The notes: generated by a model from the letters alone, not told the origin. 64,000 nucleotides of DNA from Phormidium tenue FACHB-886 (GCF_014764505.1 NZ_JACXWX010000003.1:62001-126000), one strand, 5' to 3'; positions 44,294-58,577 are shown, counted from the first letter of the stretch. Translations and numbers: made by a program.

Positions 44294-45589
44294 ATGTCGG
44301 TGCATCCAGGGGCGATCGAATCTGAACGCACAAGACTCGCGCAGCATCCTCTCCGCGAGGCAATGCTGTTTGCCACGCTTATGTGGGGGTTGAGCCGTTT
44401 GGTGGTGCTGTTGGGGCTGCTGGTAATTGCGCCGATCGGTCATGATCTAGATTCATCCATTACCACAACACCGGGATGGGAAGCTTTTGTCCAGTGGGAC
44501 GGCGAGCATTACCAGCAGATCGTTTCTCAGGGCTACCAGTTCAAAGACGACGGCAAAGGCTATAACGTGGCATTTTTCCCGCTGTATCCACTGCTGATTC
44601 GCGGCATGATGCAGCTAGGTTTGCCGATTGCGGCAGCAGGAGTGCTAATCAACACGGTGGCATTTTGGGGAGCGCTAGTGATGCTGTACCTCTGGGTGAA
44701 GCAGCGGCACGGGCAGCGGGCAGCCCGGTGGGCAACGGCAGTGCTGGCGTGGTGCCCGTTTTCCCTGTTTGGCACCGTGGTTTATACCGAAGGCTTATTT
44801 CTGCTGGGCAGTACGGCAGCACTGCGGGCGTTTGACAACCGCCGCTATGGGCAGGCCATGCTGTGGGGAGCGCTGACGACTGCCATCCGTCCGCCGGCAA
44901 TGGCGCTAGTGCCCACATTTTTGATTGTGGCATGGCGCGAGAAGCGGGGGGCGATCGCTTATCTAACGGCGATCGTCTCTAGCACGGGTCTCTTGCTCTA
45001 TATGCTCTACTGTGGGCTACGGTTTCAGCAGCCGCTGGCGTTTTTGCTGACGCAGCGGGGCTGGCAAACGCCGCAGGAGTTTTACGGGGGTGCGTGGCTA
45101 GATTTGCTGCTGACTGTGCTGCTGGGCGCAGCCAACGAAGACGAGAGCTACATTGTCAATCCGCTGTATCCGCTGACCATGCTGCTGATTGTGGCAATTG
45201 GCGTGGGGTTATGGCGCTTCCGACAGACGATCGGCACAACACGAGCAGGCTATGGCTTTTGTGTGTTGGCTGTGCTGCTGTGGCTGGTGGGCGGTTCACC
45301 GCTGATTACGCTGGTCATGGTGGTGGGCGGTGGCTTCTTACTGTGGCAATCGCGGCATCTGTTAGGACGAACCGCCTTTGTCTACGGCTGCAGCAGCTGG
45401 GCGCTGCTGCTGAGTCCAGGCAAAACGATGTCGACCGATCGCTATGCCTATGGGGTGGTGGTGTTGGCGATCGCGTTTGGGCTGTTGCTGAGCCGTTCTA
45501 CCCGCTGGGGCTACTGGACGCTAGCCTTTTTTGCGGTTTTGCTGGGCAATTTGTCGGTGCGGTTTGCCCAAGGGCTGTGGGCGGGCTAA
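44294..45589 (+). CDS. Multi-pass mannosyltransferase-like (PIG-V type) membrane protein
   Basis: The ATG at 44294 (MSVHPGAIESERTR) gives 431 residues; an ATG at 44186 is in frame but adds a Trp/Arg-rich stretch without family look. About ten membrane helices are present. The first loop has FVQWDGEHYQQIVSQGY, the acidic catalytic-loop pattern of GT-C glycosyltransferases and of PIG-V relatives, followed by FFPLYPLLIRG. TEGLFLLGSTAALRAF and TAIRPPAMALVPTF are typical too. It probably transfers a sugar from a lipid carrier on the outer face of the membrane. The acceptor is unknown. Confidence 0.8.
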   Translation: MSVHPGAIESERTRLAQHPLREAMLFATLMWGLSRLVVLLGLLVIAPIGHDLDSSITTTPGWEAFVQWDGEHYQQIVSQGYQFKDDGKGYNVAFFPLYPLLIRGMMQLGLPIAAAGVLINTVAFWGALVMLYLWVKQRHGQRAARWATAVLAWCPFSLFGTVVYTEGLFLLGSTAALRAFDNRRYGQAMLWGALTTAIRPPAMALVPTFLIVAWREKRGAIAYLTAIVSSTGLLLYMLYCGLRFQQPLAFLLTQRGWQTPQEFYGGAWLDLLLTVLLGAANEDESYIVNPLYPLTMLLIVAIGVGLWRFRQTIGTTRAGYGFCVLAVLLWLVGGSPLITLVMVVGGGFLLWQSRHLLGRTAFVYGCSSWALLLSPGKTMSTDRYAYGVVVLAIAFGLLLSRSTRWGYWTLAFFAVLLGNLSVRFAQGLWAG

Positions 45590-45596
45590 AAATTGG

Positions 45597-45628
45597 CAAA
45601 AAAAATCCCCAGCCTTTTGGGCTGGGGA
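45597..45628 (-). terminator. Rho-independent terminator on the minus strand
   Basis: A 9-bp perfect stem TCCCCAGCC/GGCTGGGGA (45606-45628) with a 5-base loop is flanked on its left by eight A (T-run on the minus strand). It terminates the DUF1400 hydrolase transcript, which ends 146 bases upstream. Confidence 0.85.
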
Positions 45629-45773
45629 GTAATCAGGGTGCATCTACCATTCCCTTATCCATAGATATCTGTGCTGTTTCTGGAGAAAGCAGATGAGGGA
45701 ATGATGAAGAGAAAGGAGATTTACTTGGAGTTTTTGCAAACCCCTAGAAAGTTGCCCGCTTGGACGAGTCTTT

Positions 45774-47477
45774 CTAGGGCTGCTGCCCTGACCAACTGTT
45801 GGGGTCATTGTTGGGGTCAGCGATCGGCAGGCTGGCTTCGGTGGGCGGACGGTACACTTTAGCGAGCTGGGCAGCAGTGAGCGATCGCACTAAGCTAACC
45901 GGCAGCAGCGCTTGGCTGAGCAGGCGGGTGTAGGAGGCAGTCAGGTAGGGGCGATAGCCCGGCTCGTTGGCAACATAGGTTGTAAAGAAGGCAACGCCAA
46001 CCGCCCTCAGATAGGTTTGGGCGAGGACGGGATCCGGGCCAACGACCTCGGACGGGATGGGTACGGCTTGGTCTTCCGGAGCAGGCGGCGCGATCGTAGA
46101 AAAGTGGGTGCCGCGCGCAAGCACCATCAGATATTTGTCGGGCGTTTGTAGCCAGGTGAAGGGCTGGAGCTGCTCCAAGAGCGCTGGCGCAACCGTATCA
46201 GCGCCACTACTGACGATCATGGCTGGAACCTGAATGTTTGCAAAACTGGTCTGCCCAAACAGACTGCTGCCGATCGGGTTGATAGCGATGATAGCTTTGA
46301 CGCGATCGTCCTTTAGATCTGGAATAGGCTGTGACAGCTCCAATGCTCGGCATTGCAGCAGCAGCGACAGGTTGAAGGTATCGTTTAACCTAGTGCAGCC
46401 GGACTGAAGCTGCTGAATGTTGATTTTGGCTCCAGCCAGCGCCAGTGCCGTATAGCCACCAAACGATTGACCCACAACGCCAACCTGCTGTAGATCGAGC
46501 CGTCCAACAAAGCGCGGATCATTGCGCGATCGCCGCTCTAGGGTATTCAGCAAGAATTTGATGTCCAGGGGGCGATCGACAAATTCTGCAGGTTCCGTGA
46601 CCTGGCTGGCTCTGCCAGAGATTAAGGCTTGCAGCTGCTCGGCGTTGCTGCCGGGATGTTCTGGCACTGCCACTGCAAAGCCATAGGAGGCAAGCTGCTG
46701 CGCTAAGTAGACGAAGGAGTCTCGATCAGACCCCAACCCATGAGAGATGACGATGACTGGTGCGTTAGGCAGGGGTTGTTGATCTGGAGTGAGCGGCAGG
46801 TACAGGTCAGCCGGAAAAATGCGGTCTCGCTGTCGATCGCGCAGTTGGATCGTGTACTTGTCCCACGTAAAGCGACCCCGCAATCGCAAATCTGGCAGGG
46901 CCGCAAACTCAATCGGGGAGATCGCTTGTGCTTCTAGGTCTGCCTGCTGCTCAATCAGCGCGATCGCCTCTTGAGTTTGCCGAATCAGCGTTTCTAGATC
47001 ACCAAAAATCCGCAGGGCACGGCTAAGATCAAGCCGAATTGTGCTGATGGGAAATTGTTCGAGCGTGTTGATTACGGTCAAGCCATCTGGCTGGGCCGCC
47101 GCCTGAATCAACGCCGATCGCATGGCATAAAAGCCAGATAAATTAGACTCGGTGCGAATGACTTCTCCCAGCCGATTCAGCAAAACTTCGCCTTGATCGG
47201 TATAGAGGAACTGCGAAACCGCCACGGGCGATAGTGCAGCTTTGGTTTGCAGCACTTGCCGCAGCTGGCGCAGTTGCTCATCGTTCAGGTAGCGAGTATA
47301 TCGTTCTAAATCCTCTGAAATTTTGCCTTGCTGGGCGTAGACCTCTAGCGATTCAATGGAGATTGACCGCTCCAACAGCCCATAAGACAAAGTGATGCGA
47401 TCGGCTGCCCATGCAGAGCCGCCAGTAACCAAAACTGAGGCGATCGACAAGAAACTCGCTCTCCAAAACGCCTTCAT
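45774..47477 (-). CDS. Secreted DUF1400/alpha-beta hydrolase
   Basis: The 567-residue protein has a signal peptide (FLSIASVLVTGGSAWAAD) and then a DUF1400 domain (ITLSYGLLERSISIESLEVY to RLDLSRALRIFGDL), which in cyanobacteria precedes an alpha/beta-hydrolase domain. The second part holds VIVISHGLGSDRDSFVYLAQ, the nucleophile elbow GVVGQSFGGYTAL, an acid in VSSGADTVAPALLEQ and a late His in ARGTHFSTIAPP. It should act in the periplasm as an esterase or lipase-like enzyme. The substrate is unknown. It is monocistronic with its own terminator. Confidence 0.9.
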   Translation of the reverse strand: MKAFWRASFLSIASVLVTGGSAWAADRITLSYGLLERSISIESLEVYAQQGKISEDLERYTRYLNDEQLRQLRQVLQTKAALSPVAVSQFLYTDQGEVLLNRLGEVIRTESNLSGFYAMRSALIQAAAQPDGLTVINTLEQFPISTIRLDLSRALRIFGDLETLIRQTQEAIALIEQQADLEAQAISPIEFAALPDLRLRGRFTWDKYTIQLRDRQRDRIFPADLYLPLTPDQQPLPNAPVIVISHGLGSDRDSFVYLAQQLASYGFAVAVPEHPGSNAEQLQALISGRASQVTEPAEFVDRPLDIKFLLNTLERRSRNDPRFVGRLDLQQVGVVGQSFGGYTALALAGAKINIQQLQSGCTRLNDTFNLSLLLQCRALELSQPIPDLKDDRVKAIIAINPIGSSLFGQTSFANIQVPAMIVSSGADTVAPALLEQLQPFTWLQTPDKYLMVLARGTHFSTIAPPAPEDQAVPIPSEVVGPDPVLAQTYLRAVGVAFFTTYVANEPGYRPYLTASYTRLLSQALLPVSLVRSLTAAQLAKVYRPPTEASLPIADPNNDPNSWSGQQP

Positions 47478-47593
47478 AATGCTCTGGGGATAAAAGGCAA
47501 AAGGTGACTACACATGTTCTGTGTAGATTTACATGCTTCTTTACTTGTATCAGGCGATTAGAGTTGCCGAATCAGTCAAATGGTTGCTTATGG

Positions 47594-49726
<2,133 letters not shown>

Positions 49727-49904
49727 TCAAACTAGCGAAATTTTAGTTCGATTGTACTTACTTTTCCGAATCTCGATCACCTTGCTGCAAAACTCACTGG
49801 ATCAAGATGCACCTTGTCAGTGTATTCTCCTTTTGTGATATTGCTATACCTTTCGAAAGTGGCGATCGGCTGGCAATCAGGCTGTGCATTTTCAAAGTTA
49901 TCAA

Positions 49905-51524
49905 ATGGGTCTAAAATACAGTCAGTTTCGTCTTCAAAAACAGTGGCTGATTTATGCATTGGCTTGTGTAGTAGCGTTGGGTGTCTTGCTGCGGCTGAGC
50001 AATCTTGATCAAAAGCCCTACTGGTTTGATGAAACCTATAGCCTGCTGCGGGTGTCTGGCTACTCAGAAAAAGAGGTGATGCAAGCGCTGTTTACAGGAG
50101 AGCCGATCAAAGCAGGTGATTTTCTGAAGTACCAGTCTCCCGCCTCGGAGAAATCGGCAGCTAGCACGATCGTCGGCTTAGCCCAAGAAGAACCGCAGCT
50201 ACCACCACTCTATTTTCTGCTGGCAAAAGGCTGGGCATCAGGGTTTGGCAGTTCCAAACTGGCGATGCGAGGTTTGTCTGCGATCGTCAGTCTGTTGAGC
50301 TTTCCAGCGCTGTATTGGCTCTGCTTGGAGCTGTTTGCGGCTCCCTTAGTTGGGTGGATGGCGATGGCGCTGTTTGCCGTTTCTCCAATTGGCTTGCGAT
50401 ATGCCCAAGAGATTCGACAGTACAGCTTGTGGATGGCGCTGATCCTTTGCGCTAGTGCGCTGTTGCTTCGAGCTATTCGCAGGCCAACGACGTTGAATTG
50501 GGGACTGTATACGGCAGCAATCGGCGTAGCGCTCTACACGCATCTACTCAGCGGTTTAGTGATTCTGGCTCACGGCGTATATGTCTTAGCGATCGCATCT
50601 TTAGCAACTACATCAGGACGGCGATTAAGGTTCAACAAACCACTCATAGGCTACGGATGTTCCGTCTGCATCAGCCTCTTATGTTTTCTGCCTTGGCTCT
50701 GGATGGTGGTAGTAAATCGGGTGGCTGTTGCTCGCATGACGGCTTGGGCTGCCTTGCCTTTGTCGCTGTCTGAGTTAGTTCAAGGTGCAGGTGCATCGCT
50801 GTGTCACGCATTTATAGCCTGGCATCTGAGGTATCACGGTTTTTTGATTTACTCGAGCATTCCAATCTTTGCACTCATTCTGTATGCAAGCTATTTTCTT
50901 TATCGTTATACGCCAATGCGTATCTGGATATTTATTTTGAGCCTGATAAGCGTCACGGTTCTGCCTTTCCTGCTTGCCGATTTGTGCCTAGGTGGAAGGC
51001 GTATGTTTAGCGAGCGATACTTTTTTGCTTGCTATGTAGCGATCTACCTGGCTGTTGCTTATCTGGTAGTCTCGAAGATTACCGATCGATCGGCTCCATT
51101 TCAAGCTAGGCTCTGGAGCTTATTAACGGCTCTTTTGCTCTCAGGCGGTATTCTCTCTTGTGTGATGGGCTCTTTTGGCAAAACCTGGTGGGGCTGGTCT
51201 GAGTTCGATCAGGAAATTCCAGCAATCGTGCAAAAATCTTCCCATCCCTTGGTAATCTCTGATATGCCTTTAGGTATGGTGATGCCACTGGCGCGGGAAT
51301 TGCCACCTGATGTTGAAATGATGCTGTTTAGCGGATCGCCTCAGCAGGTCGATCGTCTAAAATTGCCGGACGGATTTAGCGACTTTTTTTTGTACCTGCC
51401 AAGCGATCGCTTACTGGCTGCCGTACGGCAAAATAACGCTACAGATCTAGTGTATTTCTTTAGAGATCCTGCTACTACTAATCAGTTTTCTTTTTATCAG
51501 GTTAAGCAAGGCGATGCAAGCTGA
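49905..51524 (+). CDS. GT39-like dolichyl-phosphate-mannose-type glycosyltransferase
   Basis: The ATG at 49905 gives a 539-residue integral membrane protein; a GTG at 49884 is also in frame. It has 11 or more helices. The first loop has KPYWFDETYSLLRVSGYS with the Asp-Glu pair of GT-C enzymes, and EEPQLPPLYFLLAKGWASGF has the HPPLY-like motif. LRYAQEIRQYSLWMALILCA resembles the second conserved region of GT39/ArnT-like enzymes. The C-terminal 130 residues form a soluble extracytoplasmic domain. It probably adds sugar from a lipid carrier to an envelope glycan or protein. It is convergent with crtW, 14 bases apart. Confidence 0.82.
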   Translation: MGLKYSQFRLQKQWLIYALACVVALGVLLRLSNLDQKPYWFDETYSLLRVSGYSEKEVMQALFTGEPIKAGDFLKYQSPASEKSAASTIVGLAQEEPQLPPLYFLLAKGWASGFGSSKLAMRGLSAIVSLLSFPALYWLCLELFAAPLVGWMAMALFAVSPIGLRYAQEIRQYSLWMALILCASALLLRAIRRPTTLNWGLYTAAIGVALYTHLLSGLVILAHGVYVLAIASLATTSGRRLRFNKPLIGYGCSVCISLLCFLPWLWMVVVNRVAVARMTAWAALPLSLSELVQGAGASLCHAFIAWHLRYHGFLIYSSIPIFALILYASYFLYRYTPMRIWIFILSLISVTVLPFLLADLCLGGRRMFSERYFFACYVAIYLAVAYLVVSKITDRSAPFQARLWSLLTALLLSGGILSCVMGSFGKTWWGWSEFDQEIPAIVQKSSHPLVISDMPLGMVMPLARELPPDVEMMLFSGSPQQVDRLKLPDGFSDFFLYLPSDRLLAAVRQNNATDLVYFFRDPATTNQFSFYQVKQGDAS

Positions 51525-51538
51525 TCCAGACGGTTGCT

Positions 51539-52390
51539 CTACCGACTCAGGGTTGCAACTGGAGCTGCATCTTTTGATATTGGTGTATCTTCGAGCGACT
51601 TCAAAGCAGAGTTCTCCAAATTAGGATCGCTTAAACGCTGTTTTCGTACTGTAGGTAATCGCCACCAGGAAACATAAGGATATTCATGGTGTTCTTCATG
51701 GTATCCAAAGTGGTAGCAGGTTACAAAGGATAAGAAGAACGAAAAATTACTGCTTTGAGTCCGATGAGGATGGTGGTATCCGCCATCAGGTTCCCTATGG
51801 GTTAGAAAAGTACCAAAGTAAAATAGCTGAATAGAGCTTAATACTAGTGGAACAATCCAAAATAAAATTAGGTTAACGTTGGGGACATGGAATAGATATT
51901 TGATTCCAGAAAATACCACCGTAAACCCAAAAAATTGCGTCCAGCCCCAGTACCTCTTCATGAAAGAAAAGTACCATAGCCACGGTTTTTGAGATGAATT
52001 AGCGTGGAAATCTGGATCAAGCGCGCTTGCAGGATAGCGGTGGTGCAAGCTATGCTTTTCAAACATTTTTTGGTATGAGAGAAAAGCATAGACAAATAGC
52101 GCAACTGCCCCGATCGCATCATTCACTTTAACGTTTTGCGGAAAAACCGATCGATGCATAGCATCATGAGCGGTTACAAACAGCCCCGTAAAAAGAAAGG
52201 CTTGAACTACCACTGCTACAGGAATCCAAACTAACTGAATGCTCGAAAGATGCAGCGAAAATAAATAGATTAAGCTACTTGCCCACAGTCCAAGCAGAGT
52301 GAGGGCAATCAAAAGCCCTTTAAAGGTTGGCTTGGTTTGTATAACTTTCGTCGCCCTTTTAGACTGTAAAGTCGATATAACTAAGTTCAC
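51539..52390 (-). CDS. crtW: Beta-carotene ketolase CrtW
   Basis: CrtW adds keto groups at C4/C4' of beta-ionone rings, giving echinenone and canthaxanthin. The 283-residue membrane di-iron enzyme shows the histidine clusters AHDAMHRS, KHSLHHRYPASALDPDFH and FGYHEEHHEYPYVSWWRLP, and FGTFLTHREPDGGYHHPHR. The start is GTG at 52390 with GGAG 9 bases upstream; no ATG lies early enough. The histidine-rich loops are intact, so activity is expected. Echinenone is the ligand of orange carotenoid proteins. No other carotenoid gene is adjacent. Confidence 0.95.
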   Translation of the reverse strand: MNLVISTLQSKRATKVIQTKPTFKGLLIALTLLGLWASSLIYLFSLHLSSIQLVWIPVAVVVQAFLFTGLFVTAHDAMHRSVFPQNVKVNDAIGAVALFVYAFLSYQKMFEKHSLHHRYPASALDPDFHANSSQKPWLWYFSFMKRYWGWTQFFGFTVVFSGIKYLFHVPNVNLILFWIVPLVLSSIQLFYFGTFLTHREPDGGYHHPHRTQSSNFSFFLSFVTCYHFGYHEEHHEYPYVSWWRLPTVRKQRLSDPNLENSALKSLEDTPISKDAAPVATLSR

Positions 52391-52949
52391 CGCTTTCGCT
52401 CCACAAGATTCGTTCAGATAGTAAACAAGCGATTTCCAACGCTAGCGATCGCTCAGCGCTGCCTTACTCAAGTGCAAATCCAGTTATCCTTCGGCTCTGG
52501 CAATTGCTGACCGAGCAGGCTGTCAGGAGGCAACCTGAGCGGATGAGCTCTGTACACCTAATAACTTGATTTAAGAAACTGGCTTATATGCTTTGAAGCT
52601 GTCTTAATAAGCGCTTCACAGGGCTTTATCAGTGCAAGCTTTAAAGGTTAAGTCCTAAGAGATCTGTAGCAGCGCTACATTTCTTAACGTTATTTAATGA
52701 TCACATCCTAAATGATTTACCTGTTTACTGAGGTCCATCTATGGATTTAATTTTTAAGCAAGCCTGAAGTTTGAGGCTGAACAAAGCCTTGCCTATCAAT
52801 CGATATAACCATCGCTAAGACGCCGTTAAGACATCACTAAGACGTTCACGACAGAGACATCTGCCCGTGCGGAAGCGCACCCGCAAAAGGTTCTAAGCTT
52901 GCTCTAAGCTACTGGGCTACGGCTATACTACATCCAAAGATCTGCTCGA
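52391..52949. other. Intergenic region of about 560 bp upstream of crtW
   Basis: No gene, terminator or strong inverted repeat was found. Three copies of a short TAAGAC element lie around 52817-52842. The crtW promoter should be at the left end. AT-rich stretches (52670-52770) are the only other feature. Confidence 0.4.
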
Positions 52950-53690
52950 CTAGCTCAATCGGGCAGTACATTCTAAAATCAGTCGTTGATTCATCAGCGC
53001 GTAGGGCTGGATCTCTAGGGCGCGGCGGAAAGCTTGGATGGCAGCCCGATAATCTTCTAGCGCAGCGTAGCATAGCCCCATGCCATGCAATGCGCCAAAA
53101 TGAACGGGATTAAGCACAACAACACGCTGACAGTCCGACAGTGACGATCGATAGCTATGCTGAAGATAGCGAAGCACCGCCCGACGATTCCACGCTTCAG
53201 CGAAGTCTGGCTGGTCTTCGATTAAGTCAGTCAGAAGAATTTCAGCCTCTTCTAACTGCCCAGCTTCTAGCAGCATCTGACTTTTGCGGAGGATTTCTAA
53301 GCCGTAGGTTCCCTTCTGCTGAAACCAGATCTGCCAGAGGCTCTGAGTTGCTTGCTCCCGAATGGTTTCGTCAGGATTTTTCAGGTCTTCTAGAAGGACT
53401 TCGATCGCAGAATTATCCATGCATTCTTTAGTAGGGCAAACGCTTCCAATGTGAACTAGGAGGCTTCTAACCTTTGCGGCTTCCTGGACCTCAGTCTTAA
53501 CCCCAGTCTTGACCCCGGTAAGGTTCAACAACGCCAGCGCAATCCCCTTTATAATCGCAAATTTTTCTAGGTATGACCACTGAAGCAATTCTTGATTGCA
53601 TGAAGGGCCGCACACTTTTTTGAGAGTGATGTGAAGCGCTGCAGCAAAAACAAAAATTAGCGAAAACAAAATCAGGGTGAGGTTGCCCAC
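52950..53690 (-). CDS. Membrane-anchored TPR protein, start uncertain
   Basis: The frame begins with GTG at 53690 and gives 246 residues: a hydrophobic N-terminus (NLTLILFSLIFVFAAALHI), two cysteine-containing segments (KVCGPSCNQELL and GSVCPTKECMDNSAIE), a HEAT-like helical pair (LLEDLKNPDETIREQATQSL) and three TPR units (AGQLEEAEILLTDLIEDQPD, AEAWNRRAVLRYLQHSYRSS, ALHGMGLCYAALEDYRAAIQ). A similar TPR protein with a signal peptide occurs in other cyanobacteria as I recall. The GTG and first codons lie in the chlN terminator hairpin, so the true start may be different. Confidence 0.75.
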   Translation of the reverse strand: MGNLTLILFSLIFVFAAALHITLKKVCGPSCNQELLQWSYLEKFAIIKGIALALLNLTGVKTGVKTEVQEAAKVRSLLVHIGSVCPTKECMDNSAIEVLLEDLKNPDETIREQATQSLWQIWFQQKGTYGLEILRKSQMLLEAGQLEEAEILLTDLIEDQPDFAEAWNRRAVLRYLQHSYRSSLSDCQRVVVLNPVHFGALHGMGLCYAALEDYRAAIQAFRRALEIQPYALMNQRLILECTARLS

Positions 53691-53697
53691 CCTGACT
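53660..53697 (-). terminator. Rho-independent terminator after chlN, overlapping the TPR gene start
   Basis: On the minus strand TCAGGGTG (53695-53688) and CACCCTGA (53679-53672) pair with an 8-base loop and are followed by TTTTGTTTTC. It sits 30 bases after the chlN stop. Its T-run is also the first hydrophobic codons of the TPR gene. Confidence 0.75.
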
Positions 53698-53725
53698 GCA
53701 GAAGAATTTTTGGTTGCAGAAGCAA

Positions 53726-55934
<2,209 letters not shown>

Positions 55935-56098
55935 AGGGTGCGGAAATCGAAATCATAGAGTGCATCAGTTATGAATTTTGAATTTTGAATCGATCGATTC
56001 AACTTAAAGTTCAAAACTTGTAACTCAAATCTCGATTTCCTAATGGCTACAAGGCAGTGATAAGCATTAAAGCCGATCGCCAAACGATCGCTTTGGCG

Positions 56099-56962
56099 CT
56101 AAACCATCATTAGATCTAGCTCTTCTTCTGCTCTGGGCTGCGGCTGGGCAGGGTTGAGGTAGAAGTCTGACAGGAGGCTGAACAGTTCGCGATCGGGGGC
56201 ATCGTTAGGAACCACGCCTTCCGGACGCGCCAAGATTTGATCGGCGATATTCAAGTAATAGTCGCAGACGTAGTTGAGCGAGGGGTCTTTTTCAGCCATC
56301 TCAAACAACGTCTTGCCTTTGACGCGAGACACGCGAATGTCTTCAATCAGCGGCAGCACTTCCAGCACGGGCATCGGCACTGTTTCAATGTATTTGTTAA
56401 TCAGGTCGCGCTTGGCCGTGCGGTTGCCGATCAAGCCAGCTAGCCGCAGCGGGTGCGTCCGGGCTTTCTCGCGCACTGAGGCAGCAATCCGGTTGGCCGC
56501 AAACAGCGCATCAAAGCCGTTGTCGGTGACGATCATGCAGTAGTCGGCATAGTTCAGCGGAGCCGCAAAGCCACCGCAGACCACATCGCCCAACACATCG
56601 AACAGAATCACATCATACTCATCGAAGGCGTTCAACTCTTTTAGCAGCTTCACGGTTTCGCCCACCACATAGCCACCGCAGCCTGCGCCTGCTGGAGGCC
56701 CACCTGCCTCAACGCAGTCCACACCACCATAGCCTTTGTAGATTACATCTTCTGCCCACACATCTTCGTAGTGGTAGTTCTTTTCCTGCAGCGTATCGAT
56801 GATGGTGGGGATCAGGAAGCCCGTAAGGGTAAAGGTGCTGTCGTGCTTCGGATCGCAGCCAATTTGCAGGACCTTTTTACCGCGTCGCGCTAAGGCAACG
56901 GAGATGTTGCAGCTTGTCGTGGATTTGCCAATTCCGCCTTTCCCGTAAACTGCTAATTTCAC
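56099..56962 (-). CDS. chlL: Light-independent protochlorophyllide reductase iron-sulfur ATP-binding subunit
   Basis: ChlL is the NifH-like homodimeric reductase of DPOR; it carries one [4Fe-4S] cluster between its subunits and spends ATP to pass electrons to ChlN-ChlB. The 287-residue protein has the P-loop [19 protein letters not shown], switch regions [13 protein letters not shown] and [20 protein letters not shown], and the cluster cysteines in [11 protein letters not shown] and VVCGGF. The Mrp/NifH-type GVDCVEAGG segment is present. Length is normal. It is first in the chl set. Confidence 0.98.
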   Translation of the reverse strand: MKLAVYGKGGIGKSTTSCNISVALARRGKKVLQIGCDPKHDSTFTLTGFLIPTIIDTLQEKNYHYEDVWAEDVIYKGYGGVDCVEAGGPPAGAGCGGYVVGETVKLLKELNAFDEYDVILFDVLGDVVCGGFAAPLNYADYCMIVTDNGFDALFAANRIAASVREKARTHPLRLAGLIGNRTAKRDLINKYIETVPMPVLEVLPLIEDIRVSRVKGKTLFEMAEKDPSLNYVCDYYLNIADQILARPEGVVPNDAPDRELFSLLSDFYLNPAQPQPRAEEELDLMMV

Positions 56963-58052
56963 AGAAGGTTCTCCTAAACGTTCGTTTCAAACCTGGACTA
57001 CTGATAGAAGTAGTTTTTATCTAGAGAGGGGCCGTGCTGACGACCAAGTTGTCTCTGCTCAAGCCACGATCGAATAATAACGATCGCCTCAGTCACGACC
57101 CTCAGCCTTAATCTCAAGCCTCACTTGGTCAATGCCTGCATTATTGTCTAATTCTCACAGCAAATAAAGCCTGCTGGAAAACAATAAGGATAGCTTCGCT
57201 TTGCTAGAACTATAGAAAAAGGTATTTCCAGAGCAAAAGTATTCTAATCAATTCTCAGGTCTAAAAAACTTACCTCAATCAAATTTAACTATCCAAATTT
57301 AGATAAATCAGAACAAAAGACAAACAGCAGAAAAATTCTCTAATCAAGCTCTGTAGCTAGTTTCCTAACACTGGGTAAGACTTGATAAAAACTGTATGCG
57401 ATAGGGGTGTTGCCGTACCGCTGCTGCCTTTCTCTCAGCACAGACTGCAGGAGTTAGCGCCCTAAAACTGAACTGAACTGGCTCGATCCTCTAAATTCCC
57501 CTATGCTTTCCAGAAAGCAAAATCTAGAAAAGAGGAGCTTGGAGTAGCTCAGTTCCGCCTTTTTGAGGGGGACAGGGAGAACCAGCAACCTCAGGAAGTT
57601 AAAAAATAGCCTTTAAACACTCCCCAAATCAGGGCTTTGTTAAAAATGATAAATTTTTGAATTGCTTATCCTTTTGTCTCTTTCAATCTATTTCAATTAC
57701 TCCAGGGGTTTGAATTGCTCAACAGCTTAATCAAATAGATCTTCTAAATAGTTTTGGCGATACGAAAATCGGCGCAGCCAAACCATAGACGATTCACCCA
57801 CAGAATTAGTAGACGCACTTAAACTTCCTAAGATAAAGTGGTAGTGAGTATGATTTAGAAATAGGGAATCGGGTCAGTTTAAGCTTCAACTTATTAACGG
57901 TGACTATTCTGCTCAACTGCTCCAATCCCACTGAGCTTTTATTGATATCAGTATCAACCTACACACCGCACATCGATAAATCCTCCTATTAGAATAGAAA
58001 GTAGAGATTTATATGAAAAGCCGTATCGCAAACATCCTGGAGGGTGGCAGCC
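56963..58052. other. Divergent 1.1-kb intergenic region between chlL and the Fur-family gene
   Basis: No gene is supported. The left half (to about 57400) is AT-rich and should hold the chlL operon promoter. At 57485-57615 lies a C-run/G-run module (CCTCTAAATTCCCCTATGC, AGAAAAGAGGAGC, CGCCTTTTTGAGGGGGACAGG) resembling the dispersed repeats at 8.8, 13.1 and 26.2 kb. An inverted repeat at 57942-57957 is close to the regulator gene. The size is large for this genome's spacing. Confidence 0.5.
57942..57957. promoter_or_regulatory. Palindrome TTGATATCAGTATCAA upstream of the Fur-family gene
   Basis: TTGATA and TATCAA pair perfectly around TCAG, 95 bases before the regulator's ATG. Fur/PerR operators are AT-rich palindromes of about this size, and these regulators often control themselves. 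The link is inference. Confidence 0.35.
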
Positions 58053-58502
58053 ATGCAAATTAAAGCAGCTGGGAAAAAACCTGTTCGCTCTCTGGAAGAT
58101 GCGATCGATCAATGCCAAACGCTAGGAATGCGGCTGAGCAAGCAGCGCCGCTTCATTCTGGAACTGCTCTGGCAAGAGAAAGATCATCTATCTGCCCGCG
58201 AAATTTACGATCGTCTTAACCAGCAGGGCAAAGACATCGGGCATACCTCGGTTTACCAGAATTTGGAAGCTCTGTCGGCTCAGGGCGTGATTGAGTGTAT
58301 CGAGCGGTCGGACGGACGGCTTTATGGCAACATCAGCGATCCACACAGCCATGTGAACTGTCTGGACACTCAAAAGATTATGGATGTTCATATCGAGCTG
58401 CCCGAAGAGCTGCTGCGCCAAGTGGAAGCACAGACAGGCGTGCGGATCACAGACTACAGCATCAATTTCTATGGCTATCAGGCGGCAGACGCCGAAGCTT
58501 AA
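58053..58502 (+). CDS. perR: Fur-family regulator, PerR/FurC-like
   Basis: The start is ATG at 58053, 9 bases after a GGAGG; a GTG at 58044 would sit on that site. The 149-residue protein has a winged helix (MRLSKQRRFILELLWQEKDH, IGHTSVYQNLEALSAQGVIE) and a dimer/metal domain with H98, H100, C103 and D111 (ISDPHSHVNCLDTQKIMDVH). The two CXXC pairs that bind structural zinc in many Fur proteins are absent, as in cyanobacterial FurC/PerR types. A peroxiredoxin gene lies next to it, convergent, supporting a peroxide-stress role. Zur or another Fur paralogue is less likely. Confidence 0.82.
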   Translation: MQIKAAGKKPVRSLEDAIDQCQTLGMRLSKQRRFILELLWQEKDHLSAREIYDRLNQQGKDIGHTSVYQNLEALSAQGVIECIERSDGRLYGNISDPHSHVNCLDTQKIMDVHIELPEELLRQVEAQTGVRITDYSINFYGYQAADAEA

Positions 58503-58527
58503 AAATGAGGTCTAGAAGCATTGAATC

Positions 58528-58556
58528 TCTACCGCTGTCCAATGGATAGCGGTAGA
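58528..58556. terminator. Bidirectional hairpin between convergent perR and peroxiredoxin genes
   Basis: A 13-bp stem with one G-T wobble (TCTACCGCTGTCC and GGATAGCGGTAGA) and a 3-base loop lies 25 bases after the regulator stop and 22 bases from the peroxiredoxin stop. TGTTT follows on the plus strand. Confidence 0.7.
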
Positions 58557-58577
58557 TGTTTAAAGGGCTGAACTGAA

